Shown: piece by piece, positions 51,487 through 61,594 of the stretch
Layout of the letters: every line of letters begins with the position of its first letter
How positions within the stretch are numbered: the stretch's first letter is position 1
Source of the DNA: Selaginella tamariscina
Lineage: Eukaryota; Streptophyta; Lycopodiopsida; Selaginellales; Selaginellaceae
Assembly (NCBI GenBank): GCA_003024785.1
Contig: PUQB01000062.1
Coordinates: 434,009 to 498,008 of the forward strand
Reading direction: 5' to 3'
DNA length: 64,000 bases
Translations under genes and position numbers: made by a program
The notes under the pieces: model-generated
Databases searched by the model: none
What the model saw: only the letters and a program-made list of their open reading frames with translations
What the model was told of the DNA's origin: nothing

Positions 51487-52337
51487 ATAACAGTTTTAAC
51501 TGTGTGTGTGTGGCAGAGGTTCATATAGATATGTCAAAATATAAGACCCTATATACTTTTTGAACATATTATCTTTGCAACATATGTATAGTGATTGACA
51601 TGAAACGCAAACAAATTACCAAAGTTTCCTATTTTCAATAACATAAAACAATCTGAACATATAGTGTATATCATTAGCAAAGTATATATGTAATGCTATA
51701 GATATGTGAAAACAGGGGTTATATACAAATAATATTGCTCAAACTACATATCTAATACTTGTATGCGTGTCTGTTTATGAGTTCAGATACGCCATCTTAT
51801 AACTAAATTCTAAGATATAACATGAAATACAAAGGAATCTATGTGTATATATTTGTTTTAGTGTACAAAGTAGTGTATGTTCAAACTACATTCTTATATA
51901 TATAGAGACAGACACTTACACTTGTGTACGTATATGTACACATAATAAGATAAAATCAGCTCTATTACATATTTGAGCCTACATTTTCAAGAATATATAT
52001 ACATGTGTAGTACTTATATACATATACCATGTTCAAATATTCTATTTATGTTTTATGTACACAGCATATATATGTTGTATATATTTATGAACTACCTACA
52101 TGTAAAACCAAGAAATAAACTCAAACCAACACATATTTGGGCCTACATTTTCGATAATAACATAGAATATTGTTTGTGTGTATATGTACCTGCGAGATAG
52201 CCGAAGGGGATTGAAGCAGTAGTATAAGTGATAATGTGCATGATATCGCGGAAGCTGAAATTGGCCACTACAGTGGCCACTTTAGGATACTCCTGGATCA
52301 CTGGATACTTCGGCGGCTCTATGTACCTACGCGACAT
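50995..52337 (-). CDS. Mitochondrial complex I subunit (21-kDa-like), two exons
   Basis: Exon 1 (52337-52190) encodes MSRRYIEPPKYPVIQEYPKV, then ATVVANFSFRDIMHIITYTT and ASIPFGYLAG. Exon 2 (51148-50995) encodes VKCKLTGPTMLVAGLTGLQT, GYMLAYGFSKGRLLGILPND and AEVERFGVMT before the stop. The YPVI...P start, the F-x-D segment, the ASIPFGYLAG helix and GRLLG-x-x-PN are the pattern of the plant form of NADH dehydrogenase 21-kDa-type accessory subunits, which sit at the membrane arm of complex I. The junction GT (52188-52189) and AG (51149-51150) are good, but exon 2 is one base out of frame within its opening GGG. The stop lies only 100 bases from the stop of the converging PPR gene. The intron (51149-52189) is long and full of GT, CT and AT tracts. 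Confidence 0.65.
51360..51760 (+). repeat. Duplicated block, copy 1 (segments X then Y)
   Basis: Segment Y (51491-51760, starting cagttttaactgtg) matches 56213-56490 in the same orientation with a few differences. Segment X (about 51385-51485, with tatgaagccaaa and a CT run) matches 56100-56160 in the opposite orientation. Both lie in the intron of the complex I gene. Confidence 0.8.
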
Positions 52338-53393
52338 CTTGATGAACCCTAGAACATGAAGAACCCTAGAACAAGAACCTTGGCATTTAACAGATGTACT
52401 TGCCACGTAATGCGCCACGTGGCACAGAAGAGATTTCCACCTCATTTTTTTACGTAGTCATAACCTGTATGTATTGAGTTGTTTTTTTTTTATAATCTGA
52501 TAACATACATCAAAATTCGAGTCATTTAATTGTTCAAAATCTATAATCTTTAATCAATAGTATTGAGTTGAAGAGCCCTTGGATCTGCCACATGTAAAAG
52601 AACACTAATATATATTAATCTTATGATTAATTTTACTTATGCAATTTCAAATTTTAAAAGAATAAATTTAAATATTTTTAAAACTTTATAATTAATACTG
52701 GATTTTCATGTTCAAATGTAAATTTCATTATTAATTAATATTAAATTAAAATAAATTATATAATCGTGAATACATCGTAACATTTCAAATGTAAGTATAT
52801 AGTTTTTAATTTTAATTTAATATTAAATAAATAATGAAATTTATATTTGAACATGAAAATCCACTCTTAATTACTTTGATGTATTCACGATCGGTTTAAT
52901 TTGTTTTTACCATAATATTTTATGGGTTGATTTTTCTTAATCACTATACGATATTTTATTTATATCACCAAAATATATTTAAAATAAATATAAAGATTTT
53001 CTAGAATTATAAATTGTTTTATACTTCACTAAAGTCAATAATACATGTAAAATGTAATTTTGCTTAAGAATATCTAAATATTTATTTTAAACCTTGTAAA
53101 TGTTTATTTTTTAGTCTACCACAAAAGGTTAAAATCTTAATTAAGAGTTTTTGTATGTACACTTTAAAATATTGAAATCACGTATCTGAACGAGTCTTAC
53201 TTAAACGAAGCATAGGACAAAGGAAAGTATACGATAAACTGTCAACAATTCGCTCGTGCGTGTACGATGTATTTCAAATTCAAATTCAAATTCAATTTGA
53301 CTCCTAGAATCGTGTCTTTAGACGTGCTGGTGTCTCCAGTGCCTGTCCCGTTCACATTCCATCCAAAAGGCAGCCTAGAACTCGCACATCACC
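52338..53393. other. Intergenic, AT-rich, with an imperfect hairpin
   Basis: Apart from the inverted repeat at 52700-52862, no gene or other feature is seen. It separates the complex I gene and the LRR gene, which are transcribed away from each other. Confidence 0.6.
52700..52862. repeat. Imperfect inverted repeat, about 53-bp arms, MITE-like
   Basis: The left arm starts GGATTTTCATGTTCAAAT (52700-52752) and the right arm ends ATTTGAACATGAAAATCC (52810-52862). The arms differ at only a few bases, and pairing continues weakly outward. The loop is about 57 bases. A loop word gtgaatacatc (about 52766) recurs inverted as gatgtattcac just outside the right arm. Confidence 0.85.
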
Positions 53394-55116
53394 ATGTGGT
53401 TCATCATTCTACTCTTGTTGTACAGGATTTGTACTGCTGTGTCCACTCCTTCTCAACAGGATCTCGTAGTGTTACTCTCATTCAAGGAGAAGCTCCTAGG
53501 GAACCCTTACCGAGTTGGAGTTTAAAACAACAGTTTAACAGCATGGGAAGGTGTTCGGCTCAGCACAGAACGATATATAGTCGAGTTAAACCTCTCGTCT
53601 CGAGATTTGAGGGGGGATTATCTCCAGTCTGGTGCAACCTTCTCTCGATGAAGCGTATCGATCTCTCCCACAACAATCTAAGTGGTGAGCTTCCGTGGTG
53701 CACGGACCTCAGTAACAGCAGCATTGAGGTACTCGACTTATCCAGCAACCACCTGGCCGGTGAACTCCCCAAGAACATGAGGAGCACAACTCTTAAGGAG
53801 CTCAACTTGGGAAAGAACGACTTCACAGGCAACTTAACTCTCACTTTCGGAGGAATGCCAGCTCTTCAGATGCTCGACATCGGCTGGAGCTCCCTCCGAG
53901 GTCCTATACCCATCAATATATGTGACAAACTTCCCCGTCTAGTCTCGTTTTCTCTCTCTTCGAATTACTTGATAAGTGGTAGTATTCCGGAGTCCCTCTC
54001 AAACTGCAGTTTCCTCAACCGGCTTTACCTTAAAACAAATAATTTCTGGATCCATCCCTCAAAATCTGCCTAGGAACTTGCTTGAAGTAGACATCTCACA
54101 CAACTTGTTATCAGGTTGGATCCCAGCACCATCTCAAACTGCACTTTCTTGAAGCGACTCGATGCAGGATTCAATAATCTCACAGGTACAATTCCGAGCA
54201 CTTTCGGTAACCTCTCAAATCTTATGTATCTCGCCTTGCATTACAACAACATGTATGGTGAAGTTCTTCCCAATGCCATGCTGAGCAACAACATGGAAAT
54301 TCTCTCGTTGGCTAGCAACAGTTTTACTGGTCCCATTCCAGAGTCTTTACGCTCCTGCACTTCTCTTAAAGTGTTAACCCTGGCAGACAATGGTTTCCAA
54401 GGTGAAATTCCTCACTGGGTAGGCAACTTTAGCGAGCTGTTCACCTTAACATTATCAGATAATGACTTAACAGGGGAAATACCAGTACAGCTCGGAAACC
54501 TGAGGTCTCTCCAGACAGAGCTTCGAGTCAGAAAGCTTGACTGCTGCAACATTACATTTAAACTGCGGGGCAGGCAGAGCAACGGGCTGACCCAGTTTGC
54601 GACTTCTATTGATCTCTCTAACAACAGACTGACTGGCAGCATCCCCAGTGAGCTCGGGAAGTTACAAGGCCTGCAATGGTTACTCATGTCCAACAATCTC
54701 CTGTCCGGTGAGATACCACTTTGGCTGAGCAATTTACATTCCTTGGAACGTCTCAACTTGTCAACAACAAACTTACTGGGCACATTCCTCGGGAGCTGAT
54801 TGACTTAAACTTCCTCTCGGAGTTTGATGTATCTTACAACTTACTCACAGGTGTCGTTCCATATGACCGTCAACTCGCTACCTTCGGAGCTTCTTCTTAC
54901 CAAGGAAACCCAGGTCTGTGTGGGCGTCCACTTAACACCACCTGTGTCACGTCTTCTGTGGCCCAACGAGAGCAACAGGGACATACAAGACTGCATATTT
55001 CTCACGTGGTTGGTGGCATAGTTGGGTTTGTACTTGGACTTTATGTTACCTTCACTCGGTTGCCTGCTTGCTTCCGTAGAACACTGTCGTGTCTTCTAGT
55101 GCTCCAAAGAAAATAA
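53394..55116 (+). CDS. Leucine-rich repeat receptor-like protein (no kinase)
   Basis: The ATG at 53394 is preferred because it opens a signal peptide (MWFIILLLLYRICTAVS) followed by a cap of the LRRNT_2 kind (PSQQDLVVLLSFKEKLL). Many plant LRR units follow, such as RIDLSHNNLSGELPW, VLDLSSNHLAGELPKNM, LNLGKNDFTGNL, LSLASNSFTGPIPESL, LTLSDNDLTGEIPVQLGNL and IDLSNNRLTGSIPSELGKL. A juxtamembrane SSYQGNPGLCGRPL (about 54895) is followed by one membrane span (HVVGGIVGFVLGLYVTF, about 55000-55050) and a short basic tail (CFRRTLSCLLVLQRK) to the stop at 55116. With no kinase, it is of the receptor-like-protein type that signals through partner kinases in defence or development. There is no intron. 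Frame slips occur near 53510, 53625, 54070 and 54750. Confidence 0.85.
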
Positions 55117-56093
55117 GTCAGTTCCGGACCTGTTTTATATATATAAGCCGTCTGTATTATAAGAAAGGCTCTAATATCACGCTCGCTAGCGCGCACGAAA
55201 CCACACGTGCACGCATAGACCTGTTGGGCCTAGGTGGGACCCAAAAAGAACACTCGTGTCTTCTAGTAGTTAGAGAATGATCTTTCCAGCAGAAATTAAT
55301 TCAGTTGTGAACCTGTTAATGCAGTAGTTTATGCATACATATAAATCCGCATGTTTATACATAAGCATGGGACACACACACACTCCCAGCTTCTATTGGG
55401 GACGTCTACTTAGCTAAAGCCTTAAAGAATTCCTACTTGCATGGAAATGAAGTCACAGTTGAGTCTCTCAAAGATTACGCTTTAAATTTCTCTTGTGTGC
55501 AAAGACTGGTTTGCTAAAAACCTATATATATATGTGTGTGTGTTTCGTGTGTGTCCAAAATGAACATGTCTACAAGAGCATTTTCATAATATGCATAAAA
55601 AACAAACTGATGCCTACACACGTCTTCAGCACCCTGCATTCTTACTTGTATTCCAGTTGGGAACGCTTCACACACACACACACACACTTATTTTGTCGTT
55701 TAGACATAACAAAAAGATACTATGTGTAAAATCTCGTTTATGTGGAACTGCTGTATATATAAATCAAGATTTGACTCCGCAACAATAACGTGAACGTCCA
55801 GAGTTTATAACTCACGAGTGTCAAAGAAGTTTCTTTTCTTAAATATAATGGTAATATGGTGAATAGAAGTACAGGTGGAGGTGTACACATACATTAAAAC
55901 CTTCAATTTTTGATGGTGTTACTCAGACAAAGTAAACAAATATGAGCGGCACTTCATTTAATAATGTGAAATTGTAGTTCATAGATATTAATAAGATTGG
56001 TGTTAAATCAAATATTTTGTATCTTGTCTAAAGACATGATACTTAATATAATAAATTTTAATAACACCACAATATAGTTATTTTAGTATTGTG

Positions 56094-56129
<36 letters not shown>

Positions 56130-56590
56130 CGGTTTGGCTTCATAGATGCTTTTTTATTTGCTTAGTGAGCAGGTCCTTCCAGCATAATATATGAATTAAA
56201 GGGGATACACATCAGTTTTAACTGTGTGTGTGTGTGGCAGAGTTTCACATAGATATGTCAAGGCTCTATATACTTTTTGAACATATTATATTTGCAACAT
56301 ATGTATAGGGATTGACATGAAAACGCATGCAAATAACCAAAGTTTAGGTTCTGCTTGCCAATATTTTCAATAACATAAAACAATCTGAACAAGTTTCCTA
56401 TATAGTGTATATCATTTAGCAAAGCATATATTAATGTTATAGACATGTGAAAACAGGGGTATAATTATGCTCAAACTACATATCTTATTTATATATATTA
56501 TATAGACACACACATACATACACTTGTATGTGTACACATATTCTATTACACATTGTCAAGAGTAGATCCTAACATGTTAGAGCGCACAAA
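55117..56590. other. Intergenic, with microsatellites
   Basis: Includes a CA run near 55670-55688 and a GT-GA run at about 56091-56130, then duplicated block copy 2 (56100-56490). A word, gtgtcttctagt, at the end of the LRR gene (about 55088) recurs near 55256. No gene is seen. Confidence 0.6.
56100..56490 (+). repeat. Duplicated block, copy 2 (inverted X, then Y)
   Basis: Y (56213-56490) is parallel to 51491-51760; X (about 56100-56212) is the reverse complement of about 51360-51490. The two copies therefore differ by an inversion of X. Confidence 0.75.
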
Positions 56591-59555
56591 GTTTAGTATG
56601 TTGTGGCAAGCACTTCATCAAGACCTTCTAGGGCTTGTGCATGCACTAGCTCCAGTGATTCTTGATGATGCTTTGTAGTTGGTATAACAATATAAGACAT
56701 TGCCTTTTCAACTTGTAGCTTCACGTTCTTTAGTTCTACTTCATATTGGGGATGGTTCTGCTCCAATGGAGGTTGATTCTGTCGCTGCTTGTGTACCAAC
56801 ACAAGGTTAAGCTCATGAATGTGGACGTAGACGTGCAGTTCGTTGTTGGGCATATGACGAGGTTGGACACCTATATCGGCGTTGTCAATGTTTCCTCAAT
56901 TGGCACCCTTCATTTTCAGAGTGGAGACTTTGGCGACAACAACGTCCAATTGGCGCCATTGCAATGAAAGGTCTTGATACAGTAGATCTTTAGGGAAACT
57001 AAGAATCGCATAAGTAAAGAAGGGTATTCATGTGAATAAGTTGGTTTGGGAGTATCATCAAGGGGTTCACTCAGCACCAGTTCATTTAATCTTTACTTTT
57101 CAAGTTCAATTCAATAACAAGACACATTATATTTTCCTTTCAGTGTTGATTGATACATGTTCAAATTTGTTTTACATTTCGCAGTCTATTGCTACATGTT
57201 GTAGTTTTCATTTGCACCGTGAAATAAAACTAATCCTCATTCTTTATAGCAACAAACACACTCATGCTTGTCCGCAAGATGAGATTAACATTATTATTCA
57301 TGTAAACAATCGTGAGCTTGAGCTTCAATCTTTACGAGTGGTGCTAAGTCAAGCTTTTAACTTTATTCTTGGTATGGATTGGTTGACTCGCAATCATGCC
57401 AAGTGTAACTTTGAAAGTCTCCCCCTTGTTTGATTGTTCTTCATATTTCTTTCATTTCTCTTACTTTTATTCCACTTTATTTATTTACTTCTACCTCTGC
57501 TTCCATCATTTTTATTTTACTCTTACTTCTTATCATTTTTCCCCATGTTTTTCCATTCCCTCTTTAAATCCCTCAAATAATCATTATGAGGTAATAATTA
57601 ATCAACTTAAGAAGGAGTATGTTAATCTTTTCAACTTTAACTTGTCACCAAGATTGCAACATGTCCCCTTATTATCACTGAGGATGCTAAGCTGATCAAG
57701 GTGCTTGTTCAGCGTTGGTCACCAAAGGAGATAAGGATCTTGCAGGCAAATGTTAAGGAAATGTTGGAAAAAGTGTTATCCAGAAGTCTTGAAGTTCTTG
57801 AGCATGCAAACTTCATCTTATGATGAAGCCAAATGGGAGCACTCGGTTCTACATCAATTATCACTTATTAAATGATGTAATTATTTCAAATGTTTACCCA
57901 CTTCTTATATTGCAGATCTTCTGGATCGACTATGGTGGAGGCGTTGGTTCACCAAGCTAAATCTTGCATTTGGATATTAGCAAGTTTCAATGGTTAACAT
58001 AAACTTTCCCAAAATTGTTTTTTGGACACCATTTGGCTTGTATGAGATGCCTTTCGGTTTGAGCATATGATGAACAAGGTTTTTTATGATATGTTAAAGA
58101 TGACTGCCGACTTCATCGACAATGTTTTGATTTACTCGGAAGGAACATGGGAGGAACATATCTACGATGTATGCAAGGTTTTGAATCAGTTGTGAAAAGT
58201 TAGTTTGAAGTTAAAGTGGTCTAAGTATATGTTTGAATTCAAGGACACTACTTATTTTGGTTTATCACATTTCTTGTGAAGGTTTGCAAGTCAATCCTGA
58301 TAAATTTATTATAGTTCTAAAGTTCTTTACACCGAAGTGTGTAAACGATGTGCAATGCTTTTACCGTTTTGTGGATCATCTTTCGGATCATATTGTATCA
58401 TTGTGGGCATTGTTGAAGTCGTCAACATTATCTCTTACTTGGTCTAAAGATTGTGAACATGAGTTTGCAAATCTTAAGAAGTTGTTGACAACTCCTCTAG
58501 TTTTGGCATACCATGATTATACTCATTCCTTCATCTTGTGCGTGGATGCTTTTTGACATTAGTCTCGGGGATGTGTTGATGCAAGAGAATATGAGTGTGC
58601 ATGATCAATGTCATCATGTTGCATACATCAACTAGATGTTGCAGCCAGTAGAGGTGAACTACTCCACGACAGAGAAGGAGTATTTAGTAGTGGTTTAGGG
58701 TTTTGAGAAGCTCCATGTTTACTTGCATGGTTCTTGAACACTATTAGAAGGCAATCATGTTGCAGTCACTTCATTGTTGAAGTGGAAAAACTTGGTTGGC
58801 CGTACTGTTTGATGAACCTTGAGCTTCAAATTTACAACTTTGAGGTTATTCATTGCCTAGGGAGTTCCATGGCTGATGTTCATGCTCTTTTTCAAACTCC
58901 TCTTCCACCTTCTCTCTCTTTTTTTGTTCTTAAGGAGTTAATTATTCCAGTATATATGGACTTTTTGGATGAGGATTCAGTACCATCAATAATTATTGTG
59001 TTTGACATTTAGTGTCTACAAGGTGTATAGTTAGATTTGCCTTCTTTGGATAAGGTTCATGAAGTTTAAAAGGTTGAGTTGTGGATTTGAATGCTTTGTG
59101 ATGGATTTGAGAATCTTGCATCGCTTGTTGATGACTTGTCTTTCAGGCACTTGCATTCACAATATTACCTTCATAATGACCTTCTTTATTTTGTGAGGAT
59201 TGATTTGGATGATCATTTGTAGTTGGTGGTGCCTTCGGTCTTCGTTTCACGCTTCCTTCATGCTTATTATGACTCTTCTATTCTCGGTGGGCACATGGGA
59301 CATCATCATGTGATTGAGAAGTTGCACAAAATCTTTTTATTGGCCAAAGTTGTGAGAAGATGTGATTCGATATGTACATAGTTGTGTGTGGTGTCAAGCT
59401 CACAACTCCTTCATGTATTTCAGAAGGACAGTTGGAGTGCAATGCAGTTTCTTCTCCGTTTAAGTTGGTGGCATTTGATTTGATGAGACCTTTTTTGCGG
59501 TTGATTATTGGCAACGAGTATATAATTATCGCTTCTGACTACTTAACTCATTAGT
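56590..59555 (+). mobile_element. Old Ty3/gypsy fossil, element C (relative of A and B)
   Basis: Same gag-to-integrase order as A and B, but far more worn. Parts: gag tail near 56735-56990 (MEVD-like text shared with A); protease remnant near 57130-57180; reverse transcriptase about 57690-58260, with a recognisable FID..LIYS box and GTWEEHIYDVCKVL; RNase H about 58540-58800; integrase finger and core start about 59240-59550 (GNEYIIIASDYLT). The 5' LTR is not seen. The right part was cut off by element D. It is broken in well over ten places and is much older than A and B. Confidence 0.8.
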
Positions 59556-60990
59556 TGTCACGACCCGATACAGGATGCAGGATACAGGATACAGGTTACA
59601 GGATATGCCTATAGGATATACCTACAGGATATGCCTGCAGGATATTCCTACAGGATATACCTATAGGATATTCCTATAGGATATGCCTATAGGATATACT
59701 ACAGGAAATGCCTAGAGGATAAGGGTCACTATTTTTAGCTCATGACCAGATTAGACTCATGACCATATTAGCTTGGAGTTGTGAGTATAAAAGTTCCAAC
59801 CTAATTGTTGTACAATCAGTTACTATCAACACTAGTCTTTCTACGATCAATCTTGTCTTGTCTTGCTCCTTGCCTTTGTTCTTGTCTTGTTCCTGGTTCC
59901 TAGTTCTTGTCATGCTCCTTGTCCTGCTTCTGAGTCAAGTTTCCTTGTTTTCGGAATCCTGCTCACTTCCTTGTTCTTGGATTGTGACTTGACAGTTTGA
60001 TAGTAACTGATTTCATAGCTTTCTGATTTCCAGCTACTTTTTTTTTCCTTGATTCTTCTCCTTCGTTTTCCTCCTTTTTTCTTTCATAGATCATGGCCAA
60101 TTTTGAGCAATTTCAATGCGAGCACCAAATATTGCTTCATGAGCTGGCCACTTTGTGCCAAGTGGTCACAGATCTGCAAGGTTCCACCAACGCGGTGTAT
60201 GCAGCTGCTGATGCATCCTTCAAGGCTGTTGCGCAGGCTCTCTCTCAAACATTCGTGGTTCCTCTCCATCAAACACTTCTCCGGAGTCGAAGATCAGCAT
60301 GCCGGAAAAGTTTAATGGCAATCGTACTAATTTCCAAAGGTTCCTGAATCAAATCAGGCTTTTGATCCGTATGCAACCACGCTGCTACTCGACTGATGCA
60401 CAAAAGGTTGGCCTTTTGGCATCCCTACTAGTTAGATCTCCACGGGCTTGGGTTGCCCTTTGCTAGAGCATAACGACCCATTGATGAAAGACTTTGAAGG
60501 TTTCGTGGCTGCCTTTGAAGCTTGCTTTGGAGATTCCGATAAGTACCATTCCGCATACATAAAGTTACGAAAGCTCACACAAGGATCTCGCCAGTTTCCG
60601 TCTATGCATTCGAAATTTCAGCAACTTTGCACGAACATTCCATAGGACGAGACTGCATTGATTGAACACTTCTGTTTTTGGTTGAGGGATGATGTGAAGG
60701 ACCTTCTCCTTATGTTACTGGATGCTCAACATTAGCAGAGATCATGCAACAGGCCATTTGCTGCAACAACCGCTGTTCGAGTGTCGTTAGGAAAATCCTG
60801 TCAGTAGTTCCTGCAAACCAATCCTTGCAGCTGTGGTACATATTCCTGCGACACCTTTTGGAGTAGTTCCTATGGAGGTTGAGAAATATAAGCGTGGCTC
60901 ATTTTTCACTGTTGAGAAGCAACGTCGCTACAGTGAGAATCTATGTTTGTATTGTGGTAAAGCAGGACACAAGGTGGCGGAATGTCCTAT
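59556..60990 (+). mobile_element. Ty3/gypsy fossil, element D (LTR and gag only)
   Basis: A TGTCACGACCC start, common for plant gypsy LTRs, falls exactly where the integrase of element C breaks off. The candidate LTR is 59556-59994 (ending ...CTTGACA), about 439 bases. Gag follows from about 60093 (MANFEQFQCEHQILLHELAT; DFEGFVAAFEACFGDSDKYH; LIEHFCFWLRDDVKDLLL) to a zinc knuckle (CLYCGKAGHKVAECP, about 60948-60990). It is broken in a few places and is itself interrupted by element E. Pol and the 3' LTR are not in the window. Confidence 0.75.
59569..59720 (+). repeat. Minisatellite in the LTR of element D
   Basis: Repeated aggatatgcctata/aggatatacctaca-type words with a spacing of about 16-18 bases, roughly eight to nine copies. 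Confidence 0.85.
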
Positions 60991-61594
60991 TGTTAGGAGC
61001 ATAGTTAGACATTGGTGGAATTTCTTGTTATTTCATGGGTAATATAATGGGAAATATCAAAAACAATATATATTGTGGAAAACCGAGAGTGGAAGGATAT
61101 ATCGGAGTACGAGTTATTAATGCAATATCGCAATATGGGTCATCCTCGCAATACGATACCAGAAAGTACGGCATTTCTGGATAAGGATAAGAAGGAGTTA
61201 CAGTAACTGAATGGATAAGGTTGAGAGGCAGTTGAGATAACTGCTAGTACGGGACTTAGAATACGGATATAAATAGGCCAGATTAGGACTAGAAGGGTAT
61301 CATGAGATACTGTTATTTTGTACCATGTGTTGTGCGCGGACATAATATAAGTTTCCTTTCTCTCTCAATACGTCTATCTCTTACTACTCGTATTCTATTA
61401 TATAGTATACTTATCCTCTTTCCAGTGCTGTGACGGATCCACAGTACTGCTACCTGCTATAACCTTGCCATCCTTACCCTTTTTCTGACTTTCTGATGTT
61501 TGATTATGTTTTATCATATTCCGGTACACCCTTAATACGGTTTATTGACGGCAAACTCACCAATGTAAGAAGGGTAGGATTGTACGGTTCAACA
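60991..61594 (+). repeat. 5' LTR of element E
   Basis: Bounded by TG (60991) and CA (61593-61594 as ACA), with the TATA box about 280 bases in. The left border interrupts the gag of element D directly after its zinc knuckle. Confidence 0.8.

Noticed and set aside
53267-53393. Upstream ATG (53267) as start of the LRR protein
   Set aside because: The added text is a ttcaaa repeat and unrelated sequence; the ATG at 53394 opens a clean signal peptide in the frame of the LRR N-terminal cap.
55089-55280. Short frame after the LRR stop as a kinase or cytoplasmic extension
   Set aside because: No kinase motif; the membrane span and short basic tail already end the protein like a receptor-like protein.
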